Assembly: GCA_963768025.1 (NCBI GenBank)
Contig: CAVYGM010000032.1
Coordinates: 1 to 64,000 of the forward strand
DNA from: CAVYGM01 sp963768025
Lineage (GTDB): Bacteria > Bacteroidota > Bacteroidia > Cytophagales > Spirosomataceae
Reading direction: 5' to 3'
DNA: 64,000 bases
Each line of letters opens with the position of its first letter. The stretch's first letter is position 1. A program made the translations under genes and the position numbers. The notes under the pieces are model-generated. The model had not been told where the DNA came from, made no database searches, and worked only from the letters and a program-made list of their open reading frames with translations. Shown one piece after another: positions 19,190 through 27,996 of this stretch.

Positions 19190-20395
19190 TCAGACTTTTT
19201 CCAAAATGACGGCGTACCCTTGCCCTACACCAACGCACATGGTGGCCAGGGCGTATTTTTTATTCTGGTTTTGTAGTTCGAGGGCAGCGGTATAGGTAAT
19301 TCTGGCCCCGCTCATGCCGAGGGGATGGCCCAGCGCAATGGCACCCCCGTTCACGTTGAGGCGGGGGTCATTGTCCTGTAATCCCAATTCGCGGATACAG
19401 GCAATGCTTTGAGCAGCAAAGGCTTCGTTTAACTCGATGACGTCCATGTCGTCGAGCGTCAGGCCCGCTTTTGCCAGGGCTTTTTTGGTTGCTTCCACCG
19501 GGCCAATGCCCATGATGTGGGGCTCGCAGCCTACCACGGCGCTGCTGACGATCCGGGCTTTGGGTGTTATGTTGTATTTTTTCAAAGCAGCTTCAGAAAC
19601 AATCAGAATAGCCGCGGCCCCATCGTTCAACCCGGAGGCATTGCCGGCGGTGACGGTACCATTTACTTTTTTGAAAGCGGGTTTTAATCGGGCAAGTCCT
19701 TCCAGGCTGGTGGCCGGTTTGGGAAATTCATCTTTTGCCACCACCGTCGTTACACCCTTTCGACCTACAATCTCCACCGGCGTGATTTCCTGCGCCAACC
19801 TTCCGTTACCAGTGGCCTCAAAAGCCTTCATCTGGCTATTGTAAGCAAAGGTATCCTGATCTTCCCGGCTGATGTTGTATAACTCCGCCAGATTCTCGGC
19901 CGTCACGCCCATGGCATCCACCCCGTAGAGCTCTTCCATGCGCGGGTTCACAAACCTCCACCCAAAGCTGCTATCGTACATGGTAGCGTCGTTGCCAAAG
20001 GCTTTGCTGCTTTTGGAAATCACCCAGGGTCCGCGGGTCATGTGCTCCACTCCCCCGGCAATAAAAATATCCCCATCGCCGGATTGAATGGCACGACCTG
20101 CCTGCACTACGGCACTCATGCCCGAGGCACACAGTCGATTCACGGTTTCACCCGGCACCGTGTAGGGCATCCCCGCCAGTAATAGCGCCATGCGAGCCAC
20201 GTTTCGGTTGTCATCCCCGGCCTGATTCACGCAGCCCAGGAGTACATCATCCACTGCCTCCGCGGGAACAATAGGATTTCGTTTTAGTAATTCCCTGATC
20301 ACCAAGGCTGCTAGGTCATCGGCCCTTACGGGGGCTAATGCTCCACCAAAACTACCGATGGGGGTTCGTATACCATCTACTATATAAGCGTTCAT
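19190..20395 (-). CDS. pcaF: 3-oxoadipyl-CoA thiolase
   Basis: Thiolase of 401 residues, normal for PcaF. The acyl-carrying cysteine is Cys89 in NRLCASGM, the histidine is in GHPLGMSGAR near residue 356, and the second cysteine is in CVGVGQGYA near residue 386. It cleaves 3-oxoadipyl-CoA with CoA to succinyl-CoA and acetyl-CoA. The pathway-specific name rests on its place between pcaB and the CoA-transferase. Its start overlaps the pcaB stop by four bases (ATGA), which suggests translational coupling. Confidence 0.9.
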   Translation of the reverse strand: MNAYIVDGIRTPIGSFGGALAPVRADDLAALVIRELLKRNPIVPAEAVDDVLLGCVNQAGDDNRNVARMALLLAGMPYTVPGETVNRLCASGMSAVVQAGRAIQSGDGDIFIAGGVEHMTRGPWVISKSSKAFGNDATMYDSSFGWRFVNPRMEELYGVDAMGVTAENLAELYNISREDQDTFAYNSQMKAFEATGNGRLAQEITPVEIVGRKGVTTVVAKDEFPKPATSLEGLARLKPAFKKVNGTVTAGNASGLNDGAAAILIVSEAALKKYNITPKARIVSSAVVGCEPHIMGIGPVEATKKALAKAGLTLDDMDVIELNEAFAAQSIACIRELGLQDNDPRLNVNGGAIALGHPLGMSGARITYTAALELQNQNKKYALATMCVGVGQGYAVILEKV

Positions 20396-21493
20396 TTCTT
20401 TGCATTTTTTTGTAAAAACTCATCCACATTCTTTCTCATCGCCTCGGTGTTTACTTCCATAGTACTCGCAATCGTCAGCGCATGTTTTAACGATGTCCCA
20501 GCATTGAGCAGAAGTTGGGGCAAAATAACCCACTCGATAATGAGGGCTGCGCCATCGCGCTCATTTTTGTGCAGCATACTTTGGGAAAATAGGGATTGCA
20601 GCCCGGCGTTGAGGGTAGCCAGGGCTACCAGCGCTTCGCTGAGAACGGGGTTATTTTTATGCGGCATGGCGCTGCTTTTACCGCCTTCGGCACCATTCTC
20701 CACCACCTCCCCCAGCTCCGATTGGGCCATGACCAGCACATCCCCACCCATCTTACCGATAGTACCCGTGAGGAGAACCAGCCAATTGGCGTATTCGCCA
20801 AACGTATCGCGCTGATTGTGCCAGGCTGGTGCCGATTGCAATCCCAGTTCATCCGCTACCAGTTCCCGTAGTTTTTCCCCCTGCTTTCCGAATCCTGTTA
20901 GCGTACCCACGGCCCCACCCAACTGGATTTTAAATAGCCGTGGTGTCAGCTCTTCCAGCCGGTGCAGCTGCCGGGTTAGACGGGTGCAGCCAGGCGCCAA
21001 TTTTTACATCAAAGGTAATGGGTAACGCCTGCTGTCCGCGGGTATGCGCCATGCAGGGGGTTTGTCCTACCTTTTCCTTCAATACTGAAAGGTGGCCGAT
21101 CAGCCGGGTTATTCTTTGTACAAGTACTTCCACAGATTTTTTCAGGAGAAGTACCTGCGCAGTATCCAGGGCATCTTGGGAAGTCGCTCCGAAATGGAGG
21201 TATTTCTGAGCTTCGCTGGACAGATTTTCTTTTATAATTGAAAGCAGCGGGATAATCGGAATACCATGCTGCAGGGTACCTTCCACCAAATCCTTTGGCT
21301 CAATCTTCACCTGACTTAGAGCAGCTGTCAGTTCATCAGCCACCTTTTGGGAAATAATACCCAGCTGGGCCTGCCCCTTCGCCAAGGCAGCTTCAAACTG
21401 AACTATCCCCTCAATTAAGGCTTCATCGGACACGATTCGCTGCATTTCTGCGTCGCCCAGGTAGCCGGAAAAAAGAGTGGATTGGTAGGTCAT
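20392..21493 (-). CDS. pcaB: 3-carboxy-cis,cis-muconate cycloisomerase, frame interrupted near 20983
   Basis: Fumarase/aspartase superfamily enzyme that lactonises 3-carboxymuconate. The superfamily signature is present as GGKSSAMPHKNNP, with HTRGQQALPITF earlier. The frame breaks at a run of three C on the coding strand (plus-strand GGG, 20982-20984). Dropping one base joins DVKIGAWLH to RLTRQLHRLEELTPRLFKI and gives about 366 residues, a little short for PcaB but complete in motifs. As written the protein would be cut in half. Because the rest of the operon is intact, a sequence error is my first explanation. It begins 8 bases after the pcaG stop. Confidence 0.85.
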
Positions 21494-21501
21494 ACGCTGC
21501 T

Positions 21502-22083
21502 TTACAATTGAAAAAATACCGTTTCGTTTTCTCCCTGCATGTGAATAAAAAATTCATAGACAGGCACCGGGCTATCTGTTTTTTTGGTAGCAACCAGGGT
21601 ACCTCTCCTGGCCGGATCAAGGCTTTTCCACAAGGGATCATTCTCGTTGTCTTCATCACTGAAATACAGCCGGGTGGTGAGCCGAAGCAGGGAACCCCGC
21701 ATGAACAGAATTACATTCACATGGGGGGCAAATCCGCCGGTAGCGGCTGGCTTGGTGGTACAAAAAGTAAAGGAATGGTCTTCTTCCGTTCCGGTACCTA
21801 ACCTGCCAAAACCAGTGAAACCATCGTTTATTTTTCGTAGTGGCGTGCTACGGTACTCGCCGTTTTCGTCGGCCTGCCAAAGTTCGATCATGGCATCGCC
21901 AATCGAATTTCCCGCTCCATCATATACTTTGCCGGTGATGTAGATCGTATTCGCGGAAGTTTTCACATCCACCATCACACCGTTGGCGATGCTGTTGAAG
22001 GGGTACACGTATTGCTCCGGGGTAAGGCCGTAGGCGAAAAAAGGCCCGATGGTCTGCGAGGGAGTAGTTGGTAGTTTTTCCAT
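21502..22083 (-). CDS. pcaG: protocatechuate 3,4-dioxygenase alpha subunit
   Basis: 193-residue intradiol dioxygenase subunit with PSQTIGPFFAYGL at the N-terminus and the beta-sandwich segments IYITGKVYDGAG and MIELWQADENGEY. The paired iron-binding histidines of the catalytic subunit are absent (the region reads GGFAPHVNVILF), as expected for the alpha chain. With PcaH it opens the ring of protocatechuate to 3-carboxy-cis,cis-muconate. Start and pcaH stop share one base (TAATG), which implies coupled translation and matched amounts. Confidence 0.92.
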   Translation of the reverse strand: MEKLPTTPSQTIGPFFAYGLTPEQYVYPFNSIANGVMVDVKTSANTIYITGKVYDGAGNSIGDAMIELWQADENGEYRSTPLRKINDGFTGFGRLGTGTEEDHSFTFCTTKPAATGGFAPHVNVILFMRGSLLRLTTRLYFSDEDNENDPLWKSLDPARRGTLVATKKTDSPVPVYEFFIHMQGENETVFFQL

Positions 22084-22763
22084 TAGTCAAAAATAGTTTT
22101 GGCGGCTCCGTTCAGCACAATATTGAATTCGTAGGCCAGGGCAAACTCCGGATCTGTCCAGTCCATGTTGAATTTGGCCACCATCAGATGCCGGGCATGC
22201 GCGGGCGCAGACTGGTAGATCGGGTCAAACTCGAAAAGGGGATCTCCGGGGAAATACATTTGGGTAATGAGCCGGTGCTCGATCTGATGCCCGATAATTG
22301 AAAAATGAATGTGGTTGGGACGCCAGGCATTGAAGTGGTTTCCCCAGGGATACGCCCCCGGTTTGATGGTATAAAACTGGTAGCGTCCGTCGTCATCGGT
22401 GAGCATTCTGCCTCCTCCCAAAAAATTCGGGTCCAGGGGGGCATCGTGCAATTCCTGTTTGTGAATGTACCGGCCGGCGCTGTTCGCCTGCCAGATCTCA
22501 ACCAGAATCTTTTTCAACGGACGTCCGTATTCATCCAGTACCTTTCCGGCCACTTTTATGCGTTCGCCGATGGGTTCGCCATTGACGCGGGCATTTTTGG
22601 TTAGGTCATTGTCATATTCCCTGATCATGGACTCCCCGAACGCCGGCAGGCTAACGTCCTTCAACAGATCGGCCACGGGTACCAGCGCTTGAGTAGGGCT
22701 GCGGAGAATGGTGGATTTGTAGCCGGGTGAAAGGTGAGGCGGTTGGGTATTTAAATCGGACAT
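22083..22763 (-). CDS. pcaH: protocatechuate 3,4-dioxygenase beta (iron-binding) subunit
   Basis: Intradiol dioxygenase subunit carrying the non-heme Fe(III). The ligand set is visible as Tyr99 (SAGRY), Tyr138 (PGAYPW), His151 and His153 (RPNHIHFS), counted from the ATG at 22763. I prefer this start, MSDLNTQPPHLSP, because it lies 10 bases after the pcaC stop. An upstream in-frame ATG at 22805 would run 32 bases into pcaC. Length is then 226 residues, normal for PcaH. It works with PcaG in the cytoplasm. Confidence 0.92.
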   Translation of the reverse strand: MSDLNTQPPHLSPGYKSTILRSPTQALVPVADLLKDVSLPAFGESMIREYDNDLTKNARVNGEPIGERIKVAGKVLDEYGRPLKKILVEIWQANSAGRYIHKQELHDAPLDPNFLGGGRMLTDDDGRYQFYTIKPGAYPWGNHFNAWRPNHIHFSIIGHQIEHRLITQMYFPGDPLFEFDPIYQSAPAHARHLMVAKFNMDWTDPEFALAYEFNIVLNGAAKTIFD

Positions 22764-22773
22764 AACGAATAGG

Positions 22774-23148
22774 TTATTTCGGCTCTGAAAATATTTTTTT
22801 AGCAATTTTTATGGCCCCATTGGCTACGGGTACCCCGGCGTAGATAGCCGTGTGCAACAGCACTTCCTTCACATCTTCTTCCGTGGCCTGGGTATTGCGG
22901 GTAGCCCGGATGTGCATGGCCAGCTCTTCCTCGTGGCCGAGTGCCGCCAGGAGCGCAATGGTAATCATACTCCTCTCCCGCCTGGTCAGACCGGGCCGAC
23001 TCCATACGGAGCCCCAGGCGGTTTTGGTGATGTACTCCTGAAAGTCGGCATCAAAATCCGTCTTAGCAGCTTCGGCCCGGTCAACGTGTTCGTCTCCCAA
23101 AACGGCCCGCCGGATTTCCATGCCTTTTTCGAATAGTTCGTCGTTCAT
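22774..23148 (-). CDS. pcaC: 4-carboxymuconolactone decarboxylase
   Basis: 124-residue helical protein of the CMD/AhpD-like family. It has MNDELFEKGMEIRRAVLGDEH at the start, then SVWSRPGLTRRERSMITIAL and EELAMHIRATRNTQATEEDV, all typical of PcaC. It decarboxylates 4-carboxymuconolactone to 3-oxoadipate enol-lactone. Here it is free-standing; in some bacteria it is fused to PcaD. A 128-base gap separates it from pcaD, the only sizeable gap inside the operon. Confidence 0.9.
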   Translation of the reverse strand: MNDELFEKGMEIRRAVLGDEHVDRAEAAKTDFDADFQEYITKTAWGSVWSRPGLTRRERSMITIALLAALGHEEELAMHIRATRNTQATEEDVKEVLLHTAIYAGVPVANGAIKIAKKIFSEPK

Positions 23149-23276
23149 GAGTGGGGGATAGCTGTTAGGTTTTTAGCTATTAGGCTTATTTAACCTTTTG
23201 AATTATAGTTGATTATACATATTTTTTCTAATAAAAAACTACAAAAAGTATCTCGGTACAGGTAGCCGATAATCTG

Positions 23277-24056
23277 CTATTTAATAAAATTTACGATTAA
23301 GGTAAGCAATGCCTCCGGATTGTCCACACAGGGAATATGCCCGGAGTTCGGAATTATCTCAAAACGGGAGTTTGGGATTATATCCGCCAACTCTTTCACT
23401 GCCTCGGGAGGAGTAGACTGGTCCTCCGCGCCAACTACGCATAAGGTTGGAAGGGTTATGCGTTGGGCAATTTCCGTTAGGTCGGCATCCCGGATGGCTT
23501 CACAGGTTTGGATGTACCCCTCCAAAGTCGTTCGTTCCAGCATATTGCGGTAGCCTGCTGCTTTTTCATTTTCATTTTTCCGAAATTTCTCGGAAAACCA
23601 CCGTTCCATTACCCCCGCACTAACGCTGGCGATACCTTTTTCCCGTATCTCGCCGATACGGCTATTCCAGCCTTCCTTGTTTCCGATCACGTGACGCGTG
23701 TCGCACAGAATCAATTTTGCGATTCTATCGGGGATTCGGTCCGCCAAAATCTGGGCAATCATGCCTCCGACTGAAAGGCCGACGACGATGCATTTTTTAA
23801 CCTGGAAATGCGTGAGCAAGGCTTCCGCATCCTCCGCAAAGCCCATCAGCCCGTGGGTAGTGGCTACCACCTCACTCAGGCCGTGCCCTCTTTTATCGTA
23901 CAAAAGTATATTTCCATAGTCATGCAGACCCGCTACAACCGTTTCCCATATCCGGAAATCGGTACCCAGGGAATTTATGAACAAGAAGGTAGTGTCGAGG
24001 TCGTTATCGATCCACTTGCAATGGTGCACAGCGCCGTTTAGGTTCACAAACATCAT
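23277..24056 (-). CDS. pcaD: 3-oxoadipate enol-lactonase
   Basis: Alpha/beta-hydrolase of 259 residues. The nucleophile is Ser95 in GLSVGG, the acid is probably the Asp in GAEDQST (about residue 214), and the base is the His in NSGHIPCVDNP (about residue 243). YDKRGHGLSE near residue 53 is also typical of PcaD. It opens the enol-lactone to 3-oxoadipate. Start overlaps the pobA stop by four bases (ATGA), which supports one transcript. Confidence 0.88.
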   Translation of the reverse strand: MMFVNLNGAVHHCKWIDNDLDTTFLFINSLGTDFRIWETVVAGLHDYGNILLYDKRGHGLSEVVATTHGLMGFAEDAEALLTHFQVKKCIVVGLSVGGMIAQILADRIPDRIAKLILCDTRHVIGNKEGWNSRIGEIREKGIASVSAGVMERWFSEKFRKNENEKAAGYRNMLERTTLEGYIQTCEAIRDADLTEIAQRITLPTLCVVGAEDQSTPPEAVKELADIIPNSRFEIIPNSGHIPCVDNPEALLTLIVNFIK

Positions 24057-25231
24057 ATTTCTTTTAGCCCCACGTAGTTTTCGGCCAGGGATGTGGCGTA
24101 GGCTTTGGATAGTTTGAGGTAGTCGAACTTTGCTTTTTGAAGCCGATACTCAAAAGAACCATGCTCCGATTGTTTGTGGAAAAGTTGAGTCATAAAATTA
24201 CTAAAATCCTGCGCCCGCCAAATGCGACGTAACGCATTTTCCGTATAAGAATCGAGCAAATTTTCCTGATTGGTTTGGTAAAAATGAATAAACGCGGCGG
24301 CCAGCCATTGTATATCCGCAACGGCCAGGTTGAGCCCTTTGCCACCGGTGGGCGGAACGATATGCGCCGCGTCTCCGGCCAGAAATAGCCTGCCGTACTG
24401 TAAGTTATCGATCATAAAGCTACGCATAGGCGTAATACTTTTCTCAAAAATTTCGCCCGTATTCAGGATAAAACCCTCGCTGTGCAATCGAATCGCTAGT
24501 TCCTCCCAAATCCGGTCGTCGCTCCAATTGCCAACCTGATCGTCGTTGGCTACCTGAATGTACAGCCGGCTCACGGATTCGGAGCGTAAACTGTGTAAGG
24601 CAAAACCCCGCTGTTGGTAGGCGTAGATCAGCTCGTCGGTGGAAGGAGGAGCGTAGGCCAGGATTCCCAACCAGCTAAACGGGTACTCGTGGCTATATTC
24701 GGTGTAGCTATCCGGCGGCATACTTTGACGGCCAATCCCGTGAAACCCGTCGCAGGCGGCCACAAAATCACACGGCAACTCCTGCTTTTCCCCGTTTTGC
24801 TCATACCGAATGGTCGGTGAAGGGGTGTCCAGGCCGGAGATTTGGGTAGCGCTGGCCTCAAAATCAATCTCAATACCACGGTCCAGACAAGCCTGTACCA
24901 GATCCTTTACTACTTCCTGCTGACCGTAAATGGTGATGCAGCGGCCACCCGTCAGCTCATCAAAAGGAATCCTGATTTGTTCCTCGTCAAAATTCAAATA
25001 TACCCCCTTGTGAACCAGGCCTTCCTGATTGAGTCGATTGGCTACGTTCAATTCCTGGAACAAATCCACCGTATTTTGTTCCAGCAGCCCTGCCCTCACC
25101 CGCGCCTCTATGTACTCCCGGCTGCGTAGTTCCAGAATTTTACACGTTATGCCAGCCTTATGCAGGAGCAGCGCGAGGCTTAATCCCGCCGGCCCGGCCC
25201 CAATGATTCCTACCTGAATACCTGCTTTCAT
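24053..25231 (-). CDS. pobA: 4-hydroxybenzoate 3-monooxygenase
   Basis: Single-component FAD hydroxylase of 392 residues, the standard PobA length. It has the FAD-binding GIIGAGPAGLS at residues 8-18, the central FVAACDG and FLAGDAAHIVPPTGGKGLN around residue 285. RVRAGLLEQNTV near residue 44 is a PobA-like stretch. It converts 4-hydroxybenzoate, with NAD(P)H and oxygen, to protocatechuate, the substrate of PcaGH. It is the first gene of the eight-gene operon, so entry substrate and ring-cleavage enzymes should be induced together. Confidence 0.92.
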   Translation of the reverse strand: MKAGIQVGIIGAGPAGLSLALLLHKAGITCKILELRSREYIEARVRAGLLEQNTVDLFQELNVANRLNQEGLVHKGVYLNFDEEQIRIPFDELTGGRCITIYGQQEVVKDLVQACLDRGIEIDFEASATQISGLDTPSPTIRYEQNGEKQELPCDFVAACDGFHGIGRQSMPPDSYTEYSHEYPFSWLGILAYAPPSTDELIYAYQQRGFALHSLRSESVSRLYIQVANDDQVGNWSDDRIWEELAIRLHSEGFILNTGEIFEKSITPMRSFMIDNLQYGRLFLAGDAAHIVPPTGGKGLNLAVADIQWLAAAFIHFYQTNQENLLDSYTENALRRIWRAQDFSNFMTQLFHKQSEHGSFEYRLQKAKFDYLKLSKAYATSLAENYVGLKEI

Positions 25232-25257
25232 CTGTATTTTTTCGGACCTGTTTATCC

Positions 25258-25288
25258 TGAACGTACGATAGGTTCACACCTACCCAAA
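25258..25288 (-). promoter_or_regulatory. candidate promoter/operator of the pob-pca operon
   Basis: On the minus strand TTTG (25288-25285) is followed after exactly 19 bases by TACGTTCA (25265-25258), a partial match to TAnnTTTG, 26 bases before the pobA start. The spacer holds a small inverted repeat TAGGT-TCAC-ACCTA (25269-25282) that could bind a regulator. Confidence 0.35.
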
Positions 25289-25397
25289 GCACAGAGGGCT
25301 GAGTTATATACCTTACCCGGTTCTGTTTACTACATTTTTACCAAGATGAACGTGGATGGAAACTCCTCCCTACCCGTTGTCATACCGGATAGCCTCA

Positions 25398-26945
25398 TTA
25401 ATTACTAACTCTCCGCTCTACTTTGGTATAATCCAGGTACCGGTAGGTACCCACTTTTGATCTTACCACCTGGAGGGTGTAAGTACCCCAGGGATAGCGA
25501 ACCTCCGTGCGAAGGATTTCCTTTTTCAGTTTTCCGGGTGACTTTCCCCCGCGTTTCAGGAGTTCCTGGACTACGCGTCCATCCATGCCGTCGGGAGCGG
25601 GCAGGTGATAAATGCTCAGGAGAGTGGGCATAATGTCAACGTTGGAGGTTGGTAGGTCGCTCGTATAATTTTCCTTAAAATCCGGCCCTTGGGCCATAAG
25701 TGCGATGGTAATTTCGTGGGGGCTCGATCCTCCGTGACCGGCCACGCCGCCCGCGTAGTCGGTACCCGCGTAGCCTTGTTGGTTTTTTGCATCATTCCAG
25801 TTTACCGCCACCAGGATATCCCCCGCCCGTTCAGGATGATGGTACTGAATGGCGTCAAAGGAAAAAGTACCGGGTACCCACCCCTGCTCCTCTCCCGGCT
25901 TTTGGGACCGGGTAAACACCGCGCCTACCCACTCCTGTTGGTGCAGGGCGGCCACAATCTGCCGGGTAAGGGCCGGCTCGTGGTCTTTTACGTAAATAGC
26001 TCCCTCAGCCACCACCACATCTTCGGAGGTTTTGTCTTTTTTGAGCCCTTCGGCGATCAGAAAATCGGTCAGATTCTGCGTACCCACGTGGGTCACAAAT
26101 CCATGGTCAGCCGAAATGAGGATATTGATCGAATCCGCCCAGCCCTTTTCCCGTATCGCATCCAGTATTCGTCCAAACTGACCATCCACGTATTTTATTG
26201 CTTTCACTGCCTCCGGCGAACCGATGCCATGGCTGTGCGCCGCCCCGTCGGGATCGGAATACCAGACGGCACTTACTAAGGGGCCCTTTTCGGCCAGGCC
26301 GTAGGTCAGATAGCCGTCGGTGATCCATGTATGCCGATTCTCGTCTTCGTCCCCCAGAGTAGCTACCGGCCCAATATCTGTGAAAACCTGTTGCTTGAAA
26401 GATTCGGGCAGAATCAAATCCGGGTTCAGAACAGCGCCCCCGCTCACCGTGTGGTTTTGCAAATACGCCTGTCCGGTGGTACCCGAGCTGAAAACCATCA
26501 TGCGTTCGCCGGCCGCGTGCAGAACTTCTCCCAGCGAAACCGCCGTCAGCAAGGGGCCCTTTACCGCCGCTGCAATTTTTGTCAAATCCGCATAAGTGGT
26601 TCCCAGGGCCTTCGCTTGGTTGACCTCCGGGAAGTACACCGCATTGCCCAATATCCCGTGGGTACCAGGGTAAGAACCCGTAGCGTAAGAAGCAGAATTT
26701 ACCCTGGTCACGGTGGGAAACACACTGTGGTGATTTCTGCCGAAGGCGGCTTTCTGCTTGAAAGCGTAGAGATTCGGCATTTGGGACGGGGTGATGTAAT
26801 CGGGACGTAAACCATCAAAAAATATAATCAGGGTCCTGTTTCGATGCGAGGGATCAGGTACCTCCGAGTGATTGCGGGCGTGTCCAAACGAACCGCTCAA
26901 TCCGGAAATCAGGCAGATGAGCCTTAGCGTCACATTTATTTTCAT
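25398..26945 (-). CDS. secreted nucleotide pyrophosphatase/phosphodiesterase of the alkaline phosphatase superfamily
   Basis: 515 residues with a signal peptide. The metal-binding IIFFDGLRPDY near residue 40 and the nucleophile threonine in SVFPTVTRVNSASYATG near residue 75 are those of type I phosphodiesterase/nucleotide pyrophosphatases. Later metal ligands lie in DPDGAAHSHG, SADHGF and GHGGSSPHE. Such enzymes hydrolyse phosphodiester or pyrophosphate bonds in the periplasm; the substrate is not defined. It follows the gene at 26968-27771 by 22 bases on the same strand, so the two probably form an operon. Confidence 0.88.
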   Translation of the reverse strand: MKINVTLRLICLISGLSGSFGHARNHSEVPDPSHRNRTLIIFFDGLRPDYITPSQMPNLYAFKQKAAFGRNHHSVFPTVTRVNSASYATGSYPGTHGILGNAVYFPEVNQAKALGTTYADLTKIAAAVKGPLLTAVSLGEVLHAAGERMMVFSSGTTGQAYLQNHTVSGGAVLNPDLILPESFKQQVFTDIGPVATLGDEDENRHTWITDGYLTYGLAEKGPLVSAVWYSDPDGAAHSHGIGSPEAVKAIKYVDGQFGRILDAIREKGWADSINILISADHGFVTHVGTQNLTDFLIAEGLKKDKTSEDVVVAEGAIYVKDHEPALTRQIVAALHQQEWVGAVFTRSQKPGEEQGWVPGTFSFDAIQYHHPERAGDILVAVNWNDAKNQQGYAGTDYAGGVAGHGGSSPHEITIALMAQGPDFKENYTSDLPTSNVDIMPTLLSIYHLPAPDGMDGRVVQELLKRGGKSPGKLKKEILRTEVRYPWGTYTLQVVRSKVGTYRYLDYTKVERRVSN

Positions 26946-26967
26946 ACTGAGGATTGGCTTTTTCTGA

Positions 26968-27771
26968 TCACTTGATTTCTGAAACGGTTACCGTGTTCGA
27001 CGCCCTTTTGATGCCGTACAGGATCAGTTTGTTTTTATTGGTTTTATCCATGGCAATCCCCTGCCCTTCGATGGGCGCGGGGAGGGTTCGCAGGTGTTCC
27101 AGGGTATAGCCCGACCGCGGGATTTTCATCACGTAGAGTTCGGCGGCATCGTGTCCGGTGCAGTACAGGAGGCCGTCGTTGCCCCAGGCTCCGCCGGAAT
27201 TACTTTTGGGGGCAAAAAGATCCAGAATGTTTTTCGGAAAAACCCAGGATTCGAGTTGTCGCCATTCGGCATCGTACTTTACCAGGGAGGTCCAGCGCAC
27301 ATCGCGGCCTTCGCTGGCTTCCTTGCCGCTGTAATGCGCAAAGCCTATCCACCAGTAGCCATCTTTCTGGTCCAGCCAGGTGAGCGAGCCGTGTTCGGCG
27401 ATCCCAAAACTGTGGGTACCCGTGTGTTGCATGGTTTTTACGTCAAATATCTCCACGGAGCTGGCCATGGGGATTTCGGGGTAGTTGGAGTTGGCACAAT
27501 ACAGTTTGCCTTTGATGACCACTCCGCTATTGAGATGAACAATCCCCTCTTTGGTCCCATCCCAGGTAGCTACCAGCTGCGCATCCTGTTTCCCGTACTT
27601 GCGAATGGTACTGTTGTTGATCACATAAAAATAGCTTTCATCCACCGCTACGGCCTGTTTGGCTTCTTTTAGGGCATACTCCCGGCTTGGACCCACCGAC
27701 TGTGAGAAAGCATCACTAAACACAAACAGGCAATAGATCATCAAAAAAAACGAAGGGATAAGCGGGGGCAT
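26968..27771 (-). CDS. secreted beta-propeller-like protein of unknown function
   Basis: 267 residues. A hydrophobic N-terminus ending in FSDAFSQ is a signal peptide. The body alternates short beta-strands with aromatic and Gly/Asp turns (YYVINNSTIRKYG, GSLTWLDQKDGYWWIGF, WGNDGLLYCTGHDAAELYV). This looks like a blade-repeat fold. I know no catalytic motif in it. It is the first gene of a pair with the phosphodiesterase and may act with it outside the inner membrane; this is inferred from position only. Confidence 0.7.
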   Translation of the reverse strand: MPPLIPSFFLMIYCLFVFSDAFSQSVGPSREYALKEAKQAVAVDESYFYVINNSTIRKYGKQDAQLVATWDGTKEGIVHLNSGVVIKGKLYCANSNYPEIPMASSVEIFDVKTMQHTGTHSFGIAEHGSLTWLDQKDGYWWIGFAHYSGKEASEGRDVRWTSLVKYDAEWRQLESWVFPKNILDLFAPKSNSGGAWGNDGLLYCTGHDAAELYVMKIPRSGYTLEHLRTLPAPIEGQGIAMDKTNKNKLILYGIKRASNTVTVSEIK

Positions 27772-27996
27772 AAACGTGCAGGGATGGTTGATTTTTTAAA
27801 GGTAGTCAAATATTTTATCCGCCGATTTAAAGGATTTATTTTGCTCAAAAATCATTTTTATCAGTCCCAGGCACGCTCAAAAAGAAAAATTAGGAAGTTC
27901 AGCGGAACATAGGTTGAAGTATGGCTGGAAAGACTATTTTTAGGTACTCATTGCCCGATGCAGTCAACCCAAAAGTTCACCTAACTTAGTAATCCC

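Noticed and set aside
20930..21000. Programmed frameshift in pcaB
   Set aside because: The break sits at a plain CCC with no slippery heptamer or downstream structure that I can see; a base-count error is simpler.
4392..25231. Functional link of formaldehyde dehydrogenase to the pca operon through vanillate demethylation
   Set aside because: No vanillate demethylase gene is present and the two loci are more than 12 kb apart.
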